A stretch of 64,000 nt of DNA from Streptomyces sp. SW4 (GTDB lineage Bacteria; Actinomycetota; Actinomycetes; Streptomycetales; Streptomycetaceae), in contig QKWM01000003.1 of assembly GCA_003248315.1 (NCBI GenBank), positions 1 through 64,000 of the forward strand. Reading direction: 5' to 3'. A program made the translations under genes and the position numbers. The notes beneath the pieces are model-generated. The model did no database searches. It was not told where the DNA came from and saw only the letters and a list, made by a program, of their open reading frames with translations. Below are positions 51,504 through 62,396 of this stretch, piece by piece (position 1 is the stretch's first letter; every line of letters starts with the position of its first letter).

Positions 51504-52040
51504 CGCTCCCTCCGAGTGTCGTGTCCTGGCCAATGTTAGGCAACGGCCCATTGAATTTCGGACGCACGGCGGGGTGAGGCAAATAACAGGGGCCGTACCG
51601 AAATGGAATCACGGGCCCGCCGTCGAAAAGTCGCAATATCCCCGCAACAAACCCGCAACCGAGCCCGCCCCGCCCCTCCGCCCACCCCAGCCCCACGGAC
51701 ACCGCCGGCACCGGAAGCACGACCAGTGCCGGAGTACCGGCAGCACCGTCAGCACCGGCAGAACCGGTGGCACCCGCAGAACCGGTGGCACCCGCAGAAC
51801 CGACGGCACCAGAAGCACCGGCTGCCCCGGCAGAACCGGTGGCACTGGCGGCACCCGCAGAACCGACCGCACCAGAAGCACCGACAGCACCGTCCCTACC
51901 CGCAGCACCGCAAGCACTGCGAGCACCGCCAGCACCGTCAGCACCGCCTGTGCCGAAGGCCCCGGCAGCCCCGGCGACTCCGCCCGCCGCCACGGTCGTG
52001 CCACGGCGTCCGTCCCCCGCCCCGGGCCACCCTCGCCCGG
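51504..52040. repeat. Short-period repeat spacer between two LuxR genes
   Basis: About 540 bases. The left third includes the LAL promoter (less GC-rich, near 51530-51610). From 51720 to 51970 the DNA is built of 9- and 18-base units of GCACCG or GCAGAACCG type. GCAGAACCGGTGGCACCC occurs at 51758 and 51776, with a variant at 51794, and a 28-base block recurs about 66 bases later. All frames give repetitive translations, including a Gly-x-x collagen-like one on the minus strand and a PAE-rich one on the plus strand. I do not call a gene. Confidence 0.7.
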
Positions 52041-52931
52041 CTACGGCAACCACCCCGCCCGGCGGGCCGTGACGACCGCCTCGCCCCGGGTGCGGGCGCC
52101 GAGCTTGCGCATCGCCGAGCGGAGATAGCCCTTGACCGTCTCGACACCGACCCCCAGCCGTTCGGCGGCCACCGCGTTCGTGGCGCCCGCGGCGACGCAC
52201 GCGAGCACGTCGACCTCGCGCGGCGCGAGCCGTACCGCCGGCGCCCGGCCGGTGCCCGTGGCCAGCAGGCCGCACGCCCGCAGCAGCTCGTCGCGGAGCG
52301 CCGGGTCGGCGATCCGCGGGCCAGCGCGCGCAGCGCCGCGTGCGCCTCCCGCACCTGCTCCCACGCCGCCCCGTCCCGCCGCCCGGCTCCGGCTCCGGGC
52401 GCGCCGCCGCGACCAGCTCCCGCGCCTCCTCCCGCAGCAGCAGCGCCTGCTCCACGTCCCGGGCCGCCGCGACCGCCGCACTCAGCGTCCGGTCGCCCAG
52501 CGGCTGGGCCGCGCGCAGGGCGCCGTAGAGCACCCGCGCACCCGGCGCCGTACCACCACCGGCACCGCCACCACCGAGCGCAGGCCCTCGGCGGCGACGG
52601 GGGCGTCGTACTCGTGGCTGATCTGCCGCGACGAGGAGTAGTCCGTCACCGCGCACGGCCGGGCGAGCGCCACGGCCTTGCCGCCCAGGCCGCTGCCGGA
52701 GGACACCGCGAGGGCGCTCAGCGCCGCCGTCGCCGTACCGCTCAGTTCACTGATGCGGACCTGCCGCCGCCCGGCCTCCACCAGCCCCCCGAAGGCGACC
52801 GGCAGCCCCGTCGCGCGCCGGAGCCCGGCCAGCGCGCTCCGGACCTCCACCACCCCAGCCGCCTCGACCGCCACCAGTCCGCCCTCTGCCGTCACGTACC
52901 GCACACCCCCGTTCGGGGTAGTGAGACTCAC
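52041..52931 (-). CDS. GAF-LuxR transcriptional regulator
   Basis: About 297 residues: an N-terminal GAF-like sensor (LAGLRRATGLPVAFGGLVEA; VAAEGLRSVVAVPVVVRRRV), a helical region and a C-terminal LuxR HTH (RLAPREVDVLACVAAGATNA, GVGVETVKGYLRSAMRKLGA). Slips near 52545, 52380 and 52320. The start is uncertain; GTG 52931 gives VSLTTPNGGVRY with no good ribosome site. It is divergent from the acyl-CoA synthetase pair, which it probably controls; similar GAF-LuxR proteins regulate aromatic-acid and acyl-CoA metabolism in actinomycetes. Confidence 0.78.
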
Positions 52932-52991
52932 ATCACGGATTACACGATGGCGGACAGCCGCCCGGCAATGGTCCGGCACGAAGGAGGACAG

Positions 52992-54660
52992 ATGACGACG
53001 GCGACGGAGCTGTTCCGCAGCGCGCGGGACTTCCTGCTGGAGCACCGCGAGGACTACGCCACCGCCTACGAGGGTTCCGCTGGCCCCGGCCCGAACACTT
53101 CAACTGGGCCCTGGACTGGTTCGACGCCATCGCGGACGGCAACGCCCGCACCGCCCTGCACATCGTCGAGGAGGACGGCCGCGAGGTCGCGCTCTCCTTC
53201 GGCGAGCTGTCCGTCCGCTCCGACCAGGCCGCGAACTGGCTGCGCGAGCGGGGCGTCCGCGCCGGGGACCGGGTCCTCGTCATGCTCGGCAACCAGCAGG
53301 AGCTGTGGGTGACCGCGCTCGCCGCCATGAAGCTGCGCGCCGTCGTCATCCCCGCCACCCCGCTGCTCGGCCCCGCCGACCTGCGCGACCGCGTCGACCG
53401 CGGCCGGGTCCGGCACGTGATCGTGCGGGCGCAGGACACCGGCAAGTTCGACGACGTGCCCGGCGACTACACCCGGATCACCGTCGGCGGCGACGCCCAC
53501 GGCGCCTGGCTGCCCTTCGACGCCGTGTACGGCGCCGGGACGGACTTCCGCCCGACGGCCCGACCCGCGCCGACGACCCGCTGATGCTGTACTTCACCTC
53601 GGGCACCACGGCCCGCCCGAAGCTGGTGGAGCACACGCACGTGTCCTACCCCGTCGGACACCTGGCGACGATGTACTGGATCGGGCTGAAACCCGGCGAC
53701 GTGCACCTCAACATCTCCTCGCCCGGCTGGGCCAAGCACGCCTGGTCGAACCTGTTCGCGCCGTGGAACGCCGAGGCCACCGTCTTCCTGCACAACTACA
53801 CCCGCTTCGACGCGGCCCGTCTGATGCGGGAGATGGAACGGGCCGGCGTCACCACGTTCTGCGCCCGCCGACAGTGTGGCGCATGCTCATCCAGGCCGAC
53901 CTCACCCAGCTGGCCACCCCGCCGCGCGAGGTCGTCGCCGCCGGCGAGCCCCTCAACCCGGAGGTGATCGAGCAGGTCCGCCGGGCCTGGGGAGGACCGT
54001 CCGGGACGGCTTCGGCCAGACCGAGACGGCCGTGCAGGTCGCCAACAGCCCCGGCCAGGTCCTCAAGACCGGCTCCATGGGCCGCCCCAGCCCCGGCTAC
54101 CGCGTCGAACTCCTCGACCCGGTCACCGGCGCCCCCGGCGCCACCGAGGGCGAGATCGCCCTCGACCTGTCGCAGCGCCCGGTCGGCCTGATGACCGGCT
54201 ACCACGGCGACCCGAGCGCACCGCCGAGGTGATGGCCGGCGGCTACTACCGCACCGGCGACATCGGCTCCCGCGACGAGGACGGCTACCTCACCTACGTG
54301 GGCCGCGCCGACGACGTGTTCAAGGCCAGCGACTACAAGATCAGCCCCTTCGAGCTGGAGAGCGCGCTGCTGGAGCACGAGGCGGTCGCCGAGGCCGCCG
54401 TCGTCCCCGCCCCCGACCCGGTGCGCCTGGCCGTGCCGAAGGCGTACATCGTGCCGGCCGCCGGCTGGGAGCCCGGCCCGGACACCGCGAAGGTGATCTT
54501 CGAGCACTCCCGCGAGGTCCTCGCGCCCTACAAGCGCATCCGCCGCCTGGAGTTCGGCGAGCTGCCCAAGACCGTCTCCGGCAAGATCCGCCGCATCGAG
54601 CTGCGCGAGGCCACGGCCGCCGGCTCCGACGCGGAGTACCGCGAGGAGGACTTCCGGTGA
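52992..54660 (+). CDS. AMP-dependent acyl-CoA synthetase, copy 1
   Basis: About 557 residues of the ANL superfamily, forming acyl-AMP then acyl-CoA. Motifs: P-loop [26 protein letters not shown] (A5), [20 protein letters not shown] (A7-A8) and the catalytic Lys in [16 protein letters not shown]. The YAxAYEGF-like start and aromatic-pocket residues suggest medium-chain or benzoate-type substrates (relatives are called acetyl-CoA or medium-chain synthetases). Slips near 53081, 53553, 53862, 53991 and 54216. ATG 52992 follows AAGGAGGA. Its TGA overlaps the next gene start. Confidence 0.88.
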
Positions 54661-56250
54661 ACGCGGCCGGCGAGCTGTCCTACGCCCACGGCACCGGCGG
54701 TACGGCCCTGCTCGGCGACACCATCGGCGCCAACCTGGACCGCGCGGTCGCCGCCTGGCCCGACCGCGAGGCACTCGTCGACGTCCCCTCCGGGCGGCGC
54801 TGGACGTACGCCGAGTTCGGCGCGGAGGTCGAGCGCCTGGCCTCCGCCCTGCTCGCCTCCGGGATCACCAAGGGCGACCGGGTGGGCATCTGGGCGGTCA
54901 ACTGCCCGAGTGGGTCTTCGTCCAGTACGCCACCGCCCGCATCGGCGCGATCATGGTGAACATCAACCCGGCCTACCGCACCCACGAGGTCGAGTACGTC
55001 CTGAAGCAGTCCGGCGTGCGGCTGCTCGTCGCCTCGCTCCGGCACAAGGCCAGCGACTACCGGGCGATGGCCGAGGAGGTGCGCGGCCGGTGCCCGGACC
55101 TGCGGGAGGTGGTCCACCTCGGCGACCCGGGCTGGGAGGCGCTGCTCGCCCGCGCGACCCCCGACCCGGCTACCCGGAACTCTCCTGCGACGACCCGGTC
55201 AACATCCAGTACACCTCGGGCACGACCGGCTTCCCAAGGGCGCCACCCTCTCCCACCACAACATCCTCAACAACGGGTTCTTCGTGGGAGAGCTGATCGC
55301 CTACGACGAGCAGGACCGGATCTGCATCCCGGTGCCCTTCTACCACTGCTTCGGCATGGTGATGGGCAACCTGGCGGCGACCTCGCACGGCGCCTGCATG
55401 GTCATCCCGGCGCCCTCCTTCGACCCGGCGGCCACCCTCCGCGCGGTCCAGCAGGAGCGCTGCACCTCGCTGTACGGCGTGCCCACCATGTTCATCGCGG
55501 AACTCGGCCTCCCCGACTTCGCGGAGTACGACCTGACCTCCCTGCGCACCGGCATCATGGCGGGCTCGCCCTGCCCGGTGGAGGTGATGAAGCGGGTGGT
55601 CGCCGAGATGCACATGGAGCAGGTCTCCATCTGCTACGGCATGACCGAGACCTCCCCGGTGTCGCTGCAGACCCGCATGGACGACGACCTGGAGCACCGC
55701 ACGGGCACCGTCGGCCGGGTCCTGCCGCACATCGAGGTGAAGGTCGTCGACCCGGCCACCGGCGTCACCCTGCCCGGGGCAGCGCCGGGGAACTGTGCAC
55801 CCGCGGATACAGCGTGATGCTCGGCTACTGGGAGGAGCCGGAGAAGACCGCCGAGGCGATCGACGCCGGCCGCTGGATGCACACCGGGGACCTCGCGGTG
55901 ATGCGCGAGGACGGCTACGTCGAGATCGTCGGCCGCATCAAGGACATGATCATCCGGGGCGGGGAGAACATCTACCCGCGCGAGATCGAGGAGTTCCTCT
56001 ACGGTCACCCGAAGATCCGCGACGTCCAGGTCGTCGGCGTCCCGCACGAGCGCTACGGCGAGGAGGTCCTGGCCTGCGTCGTCCCCGCGACCCGGCCGAC
56101 GCGCCGACCCTGGCGGAACTGCGTGCCTTCTGCGAGGGCCGCCTCGCCCACTACAAGGTGCCCAGCCGCCTGCAGATCATGGAGTCCTTCCCCATGACGG
56201 TGTCCGGAAAGGTGCGCAAGGTGGAGCTGCGCGAGACGTACGGCACCTGA
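54657..56250 (+). CDS. AMP-dependent fatty acyl-CoA synthetase, copy 2
   Basis: About 532 residues, FadD-like: [70 protein letters not shown] and the terminal [14 protein letters not shown] with the catalytic Lys. Slips near 54905, 55166, 55236, 55780 and 56090. It overlaps copy 1 at GTGA, so both are made together; two synthetases of different type may handle two related acids. Cytoplasmic. Confidence 0.9.
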
Positions 56251-56311
56251 GCACCGAAGCGTTCGAACACGCGGGCCGGGCGCCGTAGGATCGGACGCCC
56301 TTGGGGTGGAC

Positions 56312-57339
56312 ATGGTCAGACGGCGGCCCGGTACGACGCCCACGCTGGAGGAGGTGGCCGCGCTCGCCGGCGTGGGGCGGGGCACGGTCTCCCGCGTCGT
56401 CAACAACGAGGCGGGCGTCAGGGAGTCGACGCGCCGCGCCGTGCAGCAGGCCATCGCCGAACTCGGCTACGTGCCCAACCTGGCGGCGCGGTCGCTGGCC
56501 GGGCGACGGGCCGACGCGGTCGCGCTGGTGATGACCGAACGCGACTGGCGGATGTTCGGCGAGCCGTTCTTCTCGGAGACGGTCAGGGCCGTGGGCGACG
56601 CCCTCGCCGACACGTCCGTGCAACTGCTGCTGACCCTGGTCCGCACGGACGCCGAGCGGCAGCGGTTCGTGGAGTACGCGCGCGGCGGCCGGGTGGACGG
56701 CGTCCTGCTGATGTCGGTGCGCGCCGAGGACCGGCTGCCGGACATGCTGGCCGACGCCGGCCTGCCCACCGTGCTGCTGGGCCGCCGCTGCGCCGACGAG
56801 CAGATCACCTACGTCGACGCGGACAACGTGGGCGGCGCACGCGAGGCCGTGGACCATCTGCTGCGCGGGGACGGCGCTCGATCGCGGCCCTCACCGGCCC
56901 GCTCGACATGTACGTCGCCCAGTGCCGGCTGCGCGGCTACCGCCAGGCCCTGTCCCGGGCGGGCCTCGCGGCCGACGGCTCCTGGGTGGTCGAGGGGGAG
57001 GACTTCACCGAGGCGGGCGGCCGCCGGGCGATGACCGAACTCCTGGCGCGGCACCCGGAGGTGGACGCCGTCGTCGCCGCCTCCGACACCATGGCCGCCG
57101 GCGCCCTGACCGCCCTGCGCTCGGCGGGCCGCCGCGTCCCCGACGACGTGGCGGTCGTCGGCTTCGACGACTTCCCGCTCGCCGAGCACACCGACCCGCC
57201 GCTGACCACGGTCCGCCAGCCCCTGGAGGAGATCGGGCGCGCGATGGTCCGGCTGCTGCGCGAGGAGATGGAGCAGCCCGAGGTGGCGTGGCGGCACGTG
57301 ATCCTGCGGACGCGGCTGGTGGTGCGCGGGTCGGCGTAG
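56312..57339 (+). CDS. LacI-family repressor (CebR-like)
   Basis: About 342 residues: N-terminal HTH (PTLEEVAALAGVGRGTVSRV) and hinge (YVPNLAARSLAGRRADAVAL), then a periplasmic-binding-type sugar domain (VDGVLLMSVRAEDRL; VDAVVAASDTMAAGALTALR; VGFDDFPLAEHTDPPLTTVR). One lost base near 56877. Three copies of the CebR operator motif follow in the downstream spacer before a cellulase gene, so I infer a cellobiose-responsive repressor, though the true CebR gene usually sits with cebEFG transporter genes, absent here. ATG 56312 follows TTGGGGTGG; an in-frame GTG is at 56306. Confidence 0.85.
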
Positions 57340-57346
57340 CCGCCCC

Positions 57347-57446
57347 ACACACCGGGCGGCGGCGGGTCGGCGCAGACCCCGCATGCCGGGCGGCGGCGGG
57401 TCGGCGCAGACCCCGCATGCCGGGTGGCGGCTGTCGGCGCAGCCCC
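57347..57446. repeat. 34-bp tandem repeat, about three copies
   Basis: A central 34-base unit (57381-57414, starting GCATGCCGGGCGGCGGCGGG) has a partial copy before it from 57347 and a degenerate one after it from 57415. The end of the LacI gene (GCGCGGGTCGGCGTAG) resembles part of the unit. Confidence 0.8.
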
Positions 57447-57482
57447 GCCCCCGGGCGGCGGGAACGGACCGGACCGGTCGGT

Positions 57483-57496
57483 CGGGAGCGCTCCCA
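57483..57496 (+). promoter_or_regulatory. CebR-like operator 1
   Basis: CGGGAGCGCTCCCA matches the 14-bp CebR operator TGGGAGCGCTCCCA at 13 positions. It lies 303 bases upstream of the GH12 start. Confidence 0.8.
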
Positions 57497-57595
57497 ATTC
57501 CCCTGCCGCGCGGGCGCCTCGGCCGGACGTGCCGCGCCGGGGCCGCTGACCTGCGCCTGCGGAAATCCCTGCGGCCGATTTGCCCGCACAGGCTT

Positions 57596-57622
57596 GTCAG
57601 GGACATGAGGCACTTCTACAGT
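57596..57622 (+). promoter_or_regulatory. Candidate promoter of the GH12 cellulase gene
   Basis: TTGTCA (57596-57601) and TACAGT (57617-57622) are 15 bases apart, short but acceptable. The perfect CebR operator starts 21 bases after the -10, where bound repressor would block transcription. Confidence 0.45.
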
Positions 57623-57642
57623 CACGTCTCGAACCAGTGGAA

Positions 57643-57656
57643 TGGGAGCGCTCCCA
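57643..57656 (+). promoter_or_regulatory. CebR operator 2, perfect
   Basis: TGGGAGCGCTCCCA is the exact published CebR consensus palindrome, 130 bases upstream of the GH12 start codon. Confidence 0.92.
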
Positions 57657-57669
57657 TGGCGGGCGCCGA

Positions 57670-57683
57670 CGGGAGCGCTCCCG
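57670..57683 (+). promoter_or_regulatory. CebR-like operator 3
   Basis: CGGGAGCGCTCCCG keeps the 12-bp core palindrome GGGAGCGCTCCC; its centre is 27 bases from that of operator 2. Confidence 0.8.
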
Positions 57684-57785
57684 GACCCGGTCCGCAGTAC
57701 CCGCGCACTTCGATCCGCAGCACTCCCCGCACACCGATCCGCAGCACCCCTGTCGAATCCGGTTCCCTCGGAGAGAGGCTCCCGC

Positions 57786-58913
57786 ATGCGATCGTCACCG
57801 CACCGCCCGCGTACCGTCCCCGCCCTGTTCGGCGCCGTGCTCACCGCTCTCGCCGCCGTGGCGGCGCTCCTCGCCGGCAGCGCCCCCGCAGGGGCCGACA
57901 CCACGATCTGCGAGCCCTTCGGTTCCACCGTCGTCCAGGGCCGCTACGTCGTCCAGAACAACCGCTGGGGCACCAGCGAGCCCCAGTGCGTCACCGCCAC
58001 CGACAGCGGCTTCAGGGTCACCCGGGCCGACGGCTCGGTGCCCACGAACGGCGCCCCAAGTCGTACCCGTCGGTCTTCAACGGCTGCCACTACACCAACT
58101 GTTCGCCCGGTACCGCCCTCCCGGCGCGGGTCGACACCATCTCCAGCGCGCCCAGCAGCGTCACCTACGGCTATGTCTCCGACGCCGTGTACAACGCCTC
58201 GTACGACATCTGGCTGGACCCGACGCCCCGCACCGACGGCGTCAACCGCACCGAGATCATGATCTGGTTCAACCGGGTCGGCCCGATCCAGCCGATCGGC
58301 TCACCGGTGGGCACCGCCGGTGTCGGGGGCCGCAACTGGGAGGTGTGGACCGGCAGCAACGGCTCCAACGACGTGATCTCCTTCGTCGCCCCGTCCGCGA
58401 TCGGCGGCTGGAGCTTCGACGTCATGGACTTCGTCGACCAGGCCGTGGCCCGGGGCTGGCCGGGCGCGACTGGTACCTGACGAGCGTTCAGGCCGGGTTC
58501 GAACCGTGGCAGAACGGCGCCGGGCTCGCGGTGACCTCCTTCTCCTCCTCCGTCGTCACCGGCGGCACCGGTCCGGGCGGACCCGGCGACCCGGCGCCGG
58601 CCTGCCAGGTGGCGTACGACACCCAGGTGTGGCAGGGCGGCTTCACCGCCGACGTGACGGTGAGGAACACCGGTGCCTCCGCGGTCGACGGCTGGCGGCT
58701 CGCCTTCACCCTGCCGTCCGGGCAGCGCGTCACCAACGTCTGGAACGCCACCCTGTCGGGGCCTCGGGCACCGTCACGGCGAGCCCCGTGGCGCACAACG
58801 CGCGCATAGCGGCGGGCGGTTCGCAGAGCTTCGGCTTCCAGGCCGCCTCCAGCGGCGCCTTCGCCGAACCCGCCGGCTTCACCCTGAACGGCACCCCCTG
58901 CACCGTCGCCTGA
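57786..58913 (+). CDS. Secreted GH12 endoglucanase with CBM2
   Basis: About 376 residues. Signal peptide (MRSSPHRPRTVPALFGAVLT, then AAVAALLAGSAPAGA), GH12 catalytic domain (ICEPFGSTVVQGRYVVQNNR, nucleophile Glu in TEIMIWFNRVGP, WSFDVMDFVDQA) and, after a Gly/Pro linker, a C-terminal family 2 cellulose-binding module (CQVAYDTQVWQGGFTADVTV to GTPCTVA). It cuts internal beta-1,4-glucan bonds. Slips near 58055, 58465 and 58757. ATG 57786 follows GGAGAGAGG. CebR operators upstream place it under cellobiose control. Confidence 0.93.
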
Positions 58914-58959
58914 CCCGGCCCTACCGACCTGCCCCGACCTGCCCTACCGAGGAGAGCAC

Positions 58960-61172
58960 ATGACAGACCGGACCAGACGCGCGGAGATCCGGCCGCGCGG
59001 ACCGCGCAGGCGGACGGCGGCCCTGGCCGCCGCGGTGAGCACGCTGCTGCTGGGCGCGGCGGCGCAGCTGCCCGCATCCCCGGCGTCCGCCGCCGAGGCA
59101 CACGTCGACAACCCGTTCGCCGGCGCCTCGTTCTACCTGAACCCGGACTACGCCCGTCTCGTGGACGGGTCCGTCGCCAGGACCTCCGACGCCACGCTCA
59201 AGGCGAAGATGGAGAAGGTCAAGAGCTATCCGACGGCGGTCTGGCTCGACCGGATCGCCGCCATCCACGGCGGCGACGCCAACGCGGGCCGCAAGAGCCT
59301 CGCCGACCACCTCGACCTGGCGCTCGCGCAGAAGAAGCCCGGCCAGCCGCTCGTCGCCACCTTCGTCGTCTACGACCTGCCGGGCCGCGACTGCGCCGCG
59401 CTCGCCTCCAACGGCGAACTCCCCCTCACCCCCGAGGGCCTGGCGCGCTACAAGAGCGAGTACATCGACGAGATCGCCGCGGTCTTCGCCGACCCCAAGT
59501 ACCAGGACATCCGCATCACCACGGTCATCGAGCCGGACGGTCTGCCGAACCTGGTCACCAACCTCTCCGACCCGGAGTGCGCCCAGGCCAAGAGCAGCGG
59601 CATCCAGGTCGACGCCATCCGGTACGCGCTGAACAAGCTGCACGCCATCCCGAACGTGTACACGTACATGGACTTCGCCCACTCGGGCTGGCTCGGCTGG
59701 GACACCAACCTCTCCCAGACCACCCAGCTCTACACGGACGTCGTCAAGGGCACCACGGACGGCCTGCGCAGCGTGGACGGGCTGATCACCAACGTCTCCA
59801 ACTACACGCCGCTCGCCGAGCCGTTCCTCCCCGACCCGAACAAGACGGTCGGCGGCAACCAGATCCGCTCCGGCAGGTTCTACGAGTGGAACCCGAACTT
59901 CGACGAGTCGGACTTCACCAAGGCCGTGCACGCCGCGCTGGTCTCCCAGGGCTGGCCCGCCTCCACCGGCATGGTGATCGACACCTCCCGCAACGGCTGG
60001 GGCGGCCCGTCCCGGCCCACCGCCGAGTCCACCAGCACCGTCCTCGACACCTACGTCACCCAGTCCAAGGTGGACCGCCGCGCCCACCGCGGCCTGTGGT
60101 GCAACGTCAACGGGGCCGGACTCGGACAGCCCCGCAGGCCTCGCCCGCCGGCCACCCGGACTCGCACCTCGACGCCTTCCTGTGGGTCAAGCCGCCGGGG
60201 GAGTCGGACGGGGCGAGCGAGGACATCCCGAACGACGAGGGCAAGCGTCCGGACCCGATGTGCGACCCGGACTACACGGCGCCGGGCGCGGGCGGCAACC
60301 CGACCGGCGCGATGCCGGACGCGCCGCTCGCCGGGCACTGGTTCCACGAGCAGTTCGCCATGCTCGTACGCAACGCCCACCCGGCCGTGCCCACCGACGG
60401 CGGCGGTGACCCGGACCCGGTGGACACCACCGCCCCGACCGCGCCGGCCGGCCTGACGGCCACCGCGAAGACCGCCTCCAGCGTGTCCCTGACCTGGACG
60501 GCGGCCACCGACGACGTGGGCGTCACCGGATACGACGTGTACCGCGACGGCACCCGCGTGGGCTCCGCGACCGGGACCACGTACACCGACACGGGGCTGA
60601 GCGCCGCCACGGCGTACCGCTACACCGTCCGCGCCCGGGACGCCGCAGGGAACGTCTCCGCGGCCTCGACCGCGCTGAGCGTCACCACCGAGGCGGGCGG
60701 CGGCGGACCGGACCCGGCCGGCGGCCTCAAGGTCACCTACAAGAACAACGACAGCTCGGCCACCGACAACGCCATCCGCCCCGGCCTGCGGATCGCCAAC
60801 ACCGGCAGCGCCGCGGTGGACCTGACCGAGGTCACCGCCCGCTACTACTTCACCCGCGACGGCGGCTCGCCCACCGTGAACGCCTACTGCGACTACGCCG
60901 CCGTCGGCTGCTCCGGCCTCACCCTGCGCGTGGTGCCGCTGAGCACCCCCGTCGCGGGCGCGGACGCCTACCTGGAGATCGGCTTCCGGAGCGGCACCCT
61001 CGCCGCCGGCAAGGACACCGGCGACATCCAGCTGCGCATGGCCAAGTCCGACTGGTCCGCCTTCGACGAGGCCGACGACCACAGCCGCACCACCGCCACC
61101 TCCTACGCGGACGCCCCGCGGGTTCCCGCCTATCTGAGCGGCGCCCTGGCCTGGGGCGCCCCGCCGGCCTGA
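58960..61172 (+). CDS. Secreted GH6 cellobiohydrolase with FN3 and CBM3
   Basis: About 737 residues. Signal peptide (RRRTAALAAAVSTLLLGAAA), GH6 domain (NPFAGASFYLNPDYARLVDG; VVYDLPGRDCAALASNGELP with the catalytic Asp; TTVIEPDGLPNLVTN; YEWNPNFDESDFTKAVHA), then after the slip near 60130 PNDEGKRPDPMCDPDYTAPG, an FN3 module (VSLTWTAATDDVGVTGYDVY) and a C-terminal CBM3-type module (LKVTYKNNDSSATDNAIRPG). It is an exo-acting cellobiohydrolase. Same strand as GH12, 46 bases away, ribosome site GAGGAGA; likely co-transcribed with it. Confidence 0.94.
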
Positions 61173-61266
61173 CCGGCCCGACGGCCCACGAGAAGTCCCA
61201 CCATCAGTCCCACGAGGAGATCCACGAGAAGACCCACACCACCTCACCCCTCACAGGAGACACACC

Positions 61267-62348
61267 ATGGCTCGGATCAAGAAACGCCCGCTGTCGTTAC
61301 TGGCGGTGCTGGCCACCCTGCTCGGCGGCGTGGGCCTGGTCCTGCTCGGCCAGGGCAGCGCCCAGGCGCACGGCGTGACGATGATGCCCGGATCGCGGAC
61401 CTACCTCTGCTATCTGGACGCCAGGACCAGCACCGGCGCGCTCGACCCGACGAACCCGGCGTGCGAGGCCGCGCTCGCCGAGAGCGGGGCGAGCTCGCTG
61501 TACAACTGGTTCGCCGTGCTCGACTCCCAGGCGGGCGGCCGCGGCCCGGGGTACGTCCCGGACGGCACGCTGTGCAGCGCCGGCGACCGCTCCCCGTACG
61601 ACTTCCGCGGTTACAACGCGGCCCGCGGCGACTGGCCGCGCACGCACCTGACCTCCGGGGCGACGGTCCGGATCAAGCACAGCAACTGGGCGGCGCACCC
61701 GGGTGACTTCCGGGTGTACATCACCAAGCCCGGCTACGCGCCCACCGAGCCGCTGGGCTGGGGCGACCTGGAGCTGGTCCAGACGGTGACCAACCCGCCG
61801 CAGTCGGGGTCGGTGGGATCCGACACCGGCCACTACTACTGGGACCTGACGCTGCCCTCGGGCCGCTCGGGCGACGCGATGATGTTCATCCAGTGGGTGC
61901 GCTCGGACAGCCAGGAGAACTTCTTCTCCTGCTCCGACATCGTCTTCGACGGCGGCAACGGCGAGGTGACGGGCATCCGCGGCGCGAACGGCACCCCGTC
62001 GCCCACGCCGACCCCACCCCGACGCCGACCGACCCGCACACCGGCTGCATGGCCGTCTACTCGGTGACGAACTCCTGGAACGGCGGCTTCCAGGGCTCCG
62101 TCGAGGTGATGAACCACGGCACGGCGGCGCGCGACGGCTGGGCCGTGCGCTGGCGGCCCGGGCCCGGGACCAGGATCGGCCAGGTCTGGAACGGCACGCT
62201 CGCCACCGGCTCCGACGGCACGGTGACGGTCGGGAACGCCGGCCACAACCGGACCATCGCGCCGGACGGCAGTGTCACCTTCGGCTTCACCGCCACCTCG
62301 ACCGGCAACGACTTCCCCGTCGACACCGTCACCTGCGTCAACCCGTAG
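61267..62348 (+). CDS. Secreted AA10 lytic polysaccharide monooxygenase with CBM2
   Basis: About 360 residues. A twin-Arg-free signal ends at QGSAQA, exposing His35 (HGVTMMPGSRTYLC) as the copper-binding N-terminal His; the second histidine-brace ligand is His144 in NWAAHPGDFRVYITK. After a Thr/Pro linker, with a slip near 62018, lies CBM2 (CMAVYSVTNSWNGGFQGSVE to TVTCVNP). It oxidises crystalline cellulose or chitin. Codon 11 is TTA (61297-61299), decoded by bldA tRNA. Downstream of the GH6 gene by 94 bases, probably the third gene of the operon. Confidence 0.94.
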
Positions 62349-62361
62349 CACCCTGTGCGCC

Positions 62362-62395
62362 GGCGCCGGCTCCCGCGACCACGGGGGCCGGCGCC
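62362..62395. terminator. Bidirectional terminator after the LPMO gene
   Basis: GGCGCCGGCTCCC (62362-62374) pairs with GGGGGCCGGCGCC (62383-62395) over 13 positions (one T-G wobble) around an 8-base loop, between the LPMO and the convergent zinc-ribbon gene. Confidence 0.8.
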
Positions 62396-62396
62396 C

